Positions 4,715 to 5,520 of a stretch of DNA of 5,520 nt are shown piece by piece. The notes under the pieces were generated by a model. That model saw only the letters and a program-made list of their open reading frames with translations, was not told the DNA's origin and did not search any database. Positions within the stretch are counted from its first letter, which is position 1. The number at the start of each line of letters is the position of its first letter. The stretch is from Candidatus Zixiibacteriota bacterium. Lineage in GTDB: Bacteria > Zixibacteria > MSB-5A5 > JAABVY01. The position numbers were made by a program, and so were the translations under genes. The stretch spans positions 1 through 5,520 of the forward strand of contig JAABVY010000339.1 of NCBI GenBank assembly GCA_011777135.1, read 5' to 3'.

Positions 4715-5520
4715 ATGAGACGGGCATCAACAAAAAAGTCATCCAGGCTGATGCTGTTACTGATCCTTTTATTGATACCGTTAGTTTTTACTGGCTGCGG
4801 GACCCAGGTGCCCTCGGGCCACAATGCGGTGAAGTTCTTCAAATTCAGGGGCGGTACGGAGATGGGAAAAATCTATGGAGAGGGTTTCAACTGGCATATG
4901 CCGTGGAACTCAATGTATGTCTATCAGACTCAGCTCCAGGAAAAACAGGAGATTCTCGATGTTCTCACCTCCGATGGAGCGACAATTCAGCTGGAGGTTT
5001 CGGTCTGGTATCGTCCAATTGCCTCGAAGCTGGACAGTCTTCAGGTCACTATTGGACCCAATTACTATAACGTCGTGGTTGCTCCGGCATTAAGGGGACT
5101 TGCGCGGCAGATTGTGGGACGCTACAAACCAGAGGAAATCTATTCCACCAAGCGGGAGGAGATTTCCAATGCCATTATCAAATCGATGGATTCACTGATG
5201 GCTGGCAAATTTATCAATGTCGATAACACAATTATCAGGGATGTGGTTCTTCCAGCGAAAATATCCAATGCGATCAATGAAAAGCTGGCCGCCGACCAGG
5301 AACAGCAACGGATGGAATTCGTTTTGCTGAAGGAGGAACGAGAAGCGGAGCGTAAAGTCATCGAGGCAGAGGGCATCCGCCAATTCCAGCAGATTGTATC
5401 CGCCGGATTGACCAAGGATTTTCTGCGCTGGAAAGGAATTGAGGCAACCCAGCTTTTGGCCAACTCTCCTAATGCCAAAGTGGTGGTTATCGGAAGCGGT
5501 GCTGACGGCCTGCCGATTAT
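4715..5520 (+). CDS. Prohibitin-like SPFH/Band 7 domain lipoprotein (3' partial)
   Basis: 268 codons are visible and the frame runs off the right edge. The N-terminus is a lipoprotein signal: basic residues 2-11 (Arg/Lys rich), a hydrophobic core at 12-25, and lipobox 'VFTGC' with acceptor Cys28. No Asp follows the Cys. By the E. coli rule this would favour the outer membrane, but that rule may not hold here. Residues from about 36 to 190 form the Band 7 domain. Prohibitin-type landmarks are 'GEGFNWHMPW', 'DVLTSDGATIQLEVSVWYRP', 'LGxxYY'-like 'IGPNYYNVVVAPALRG' and 'REEIS'. Residues about 185-228 are charged and Glu/Lys/Gln rich with 'AEGIR', typical of the coiled-coil stalk. SPFH proteins form large membrane-bound ring or cage assemblies and often modulate proteases or membrane organisation; the partner here is unknown. 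Anchoring by lipidation rather than a transmembrane helix is seen in some Bacteroidetes-like prohibitins. A strong GGAGGT supports the start. Confidence 0.92.
   Translation, partial: MRRASTKKSSRLMLLLILLLIPLVFTGCGTQVPSGHNAVKFFKFRGGTEMGKIYGEGFNWHMPWNSMYVYQTQLQEKQEILDVLTSDGATIQLEVSVWYRPIASKLDSLQVTIGPNYYNVVVAPALRGLARQIVGRYKPEEIYSTKREEISNAIIKSMDSLMAGKFINVDNTIIRDVVLPAKISNAINEKLAADQEQQRMEFVLLKEEREAERKVIEAEGIRQFQQIVSAGLTKDFLRWKGIEATQLLANSPNAKVVVIGSGADGLPI

Noticed and set aside
5140..5478. 112-codon - strand frame opposite the SPFH gene
   Set aside because: The + strand frame encodes a clear lipoprotein signal and Band 7 domain across the same bases; the antisense product shows no motifs.

Overview
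The window looks like a bacterial chromosome segment of moderate G+C. The exported beta-helix protein carries a C-terminal dockerin-type calcium-binding pair, and the SPFH/prohibitin protein is a lipoprotein. Both traits recall uncultured FCB-type lineages such as Zixibacteria. This assignment is a weak inference from protein style; there is no rRNA or marker gene to confirm it.

Layout. (1) Bases 1-620, + strand: the 3' part of a YmdB/TIGR00282-type metallophosphoesterase homologue whose start lies outside the window. It keeps the family fold motifs, but most of its visible metal-binding and catalytic residues are replaced. (2) Bases 610-3084, - strand: a compact three-gene dTDP-sugar operon, transcribed in the order rfbB, rfbA, rfbC. 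A near-consensus promoter sits just upstream at 3121-3149. The rfbC-like gene overlaps the 3' end of the phosphoesterase gene by 11 bp, tail to tail. (3) Bases 3085-3317: a divergent intergenic region with the rfb promoter and a good candidate promoter for the next gene. (4) Bases 3318-4535, + strand: a secreted right-handed beta-helix protein with a signal peptide and a C-terminal dockerin-like module. (5) Bases 4536-4714: an intergenic region with an inverted repeat and a strong ribosome binding site. (6) From 4715 off the right edge, + strand: a prohibitin-like SPFH lipoprotein.

How the genes work together. RfbA makes dTDP-glucose from glucose-1-phosphate and dTTP. RfbB converts it to the 4-keto-6-deoxy intermediate, and the RfbC-like cupin would epimerise that intermediate. 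The reductase rfbD is absent from the cluster, so the end product (dTDP-rhamnose or another deoxysugar) is not fixed by this locus. The flanking genes have no evident pathway link to the operon. Exported sugar polymers, a secreted beta-helix protein and a membrane lipoprotein all concern the cell envelope, but that is only a loose theme.

I see no mobile element, CRISPR array, tRNA, rRNA or obvious defence system. The two observations most worth a second look are the apparent pseudoenzyme at 1-620 and the remodelled active site of the RfbC-like protein.
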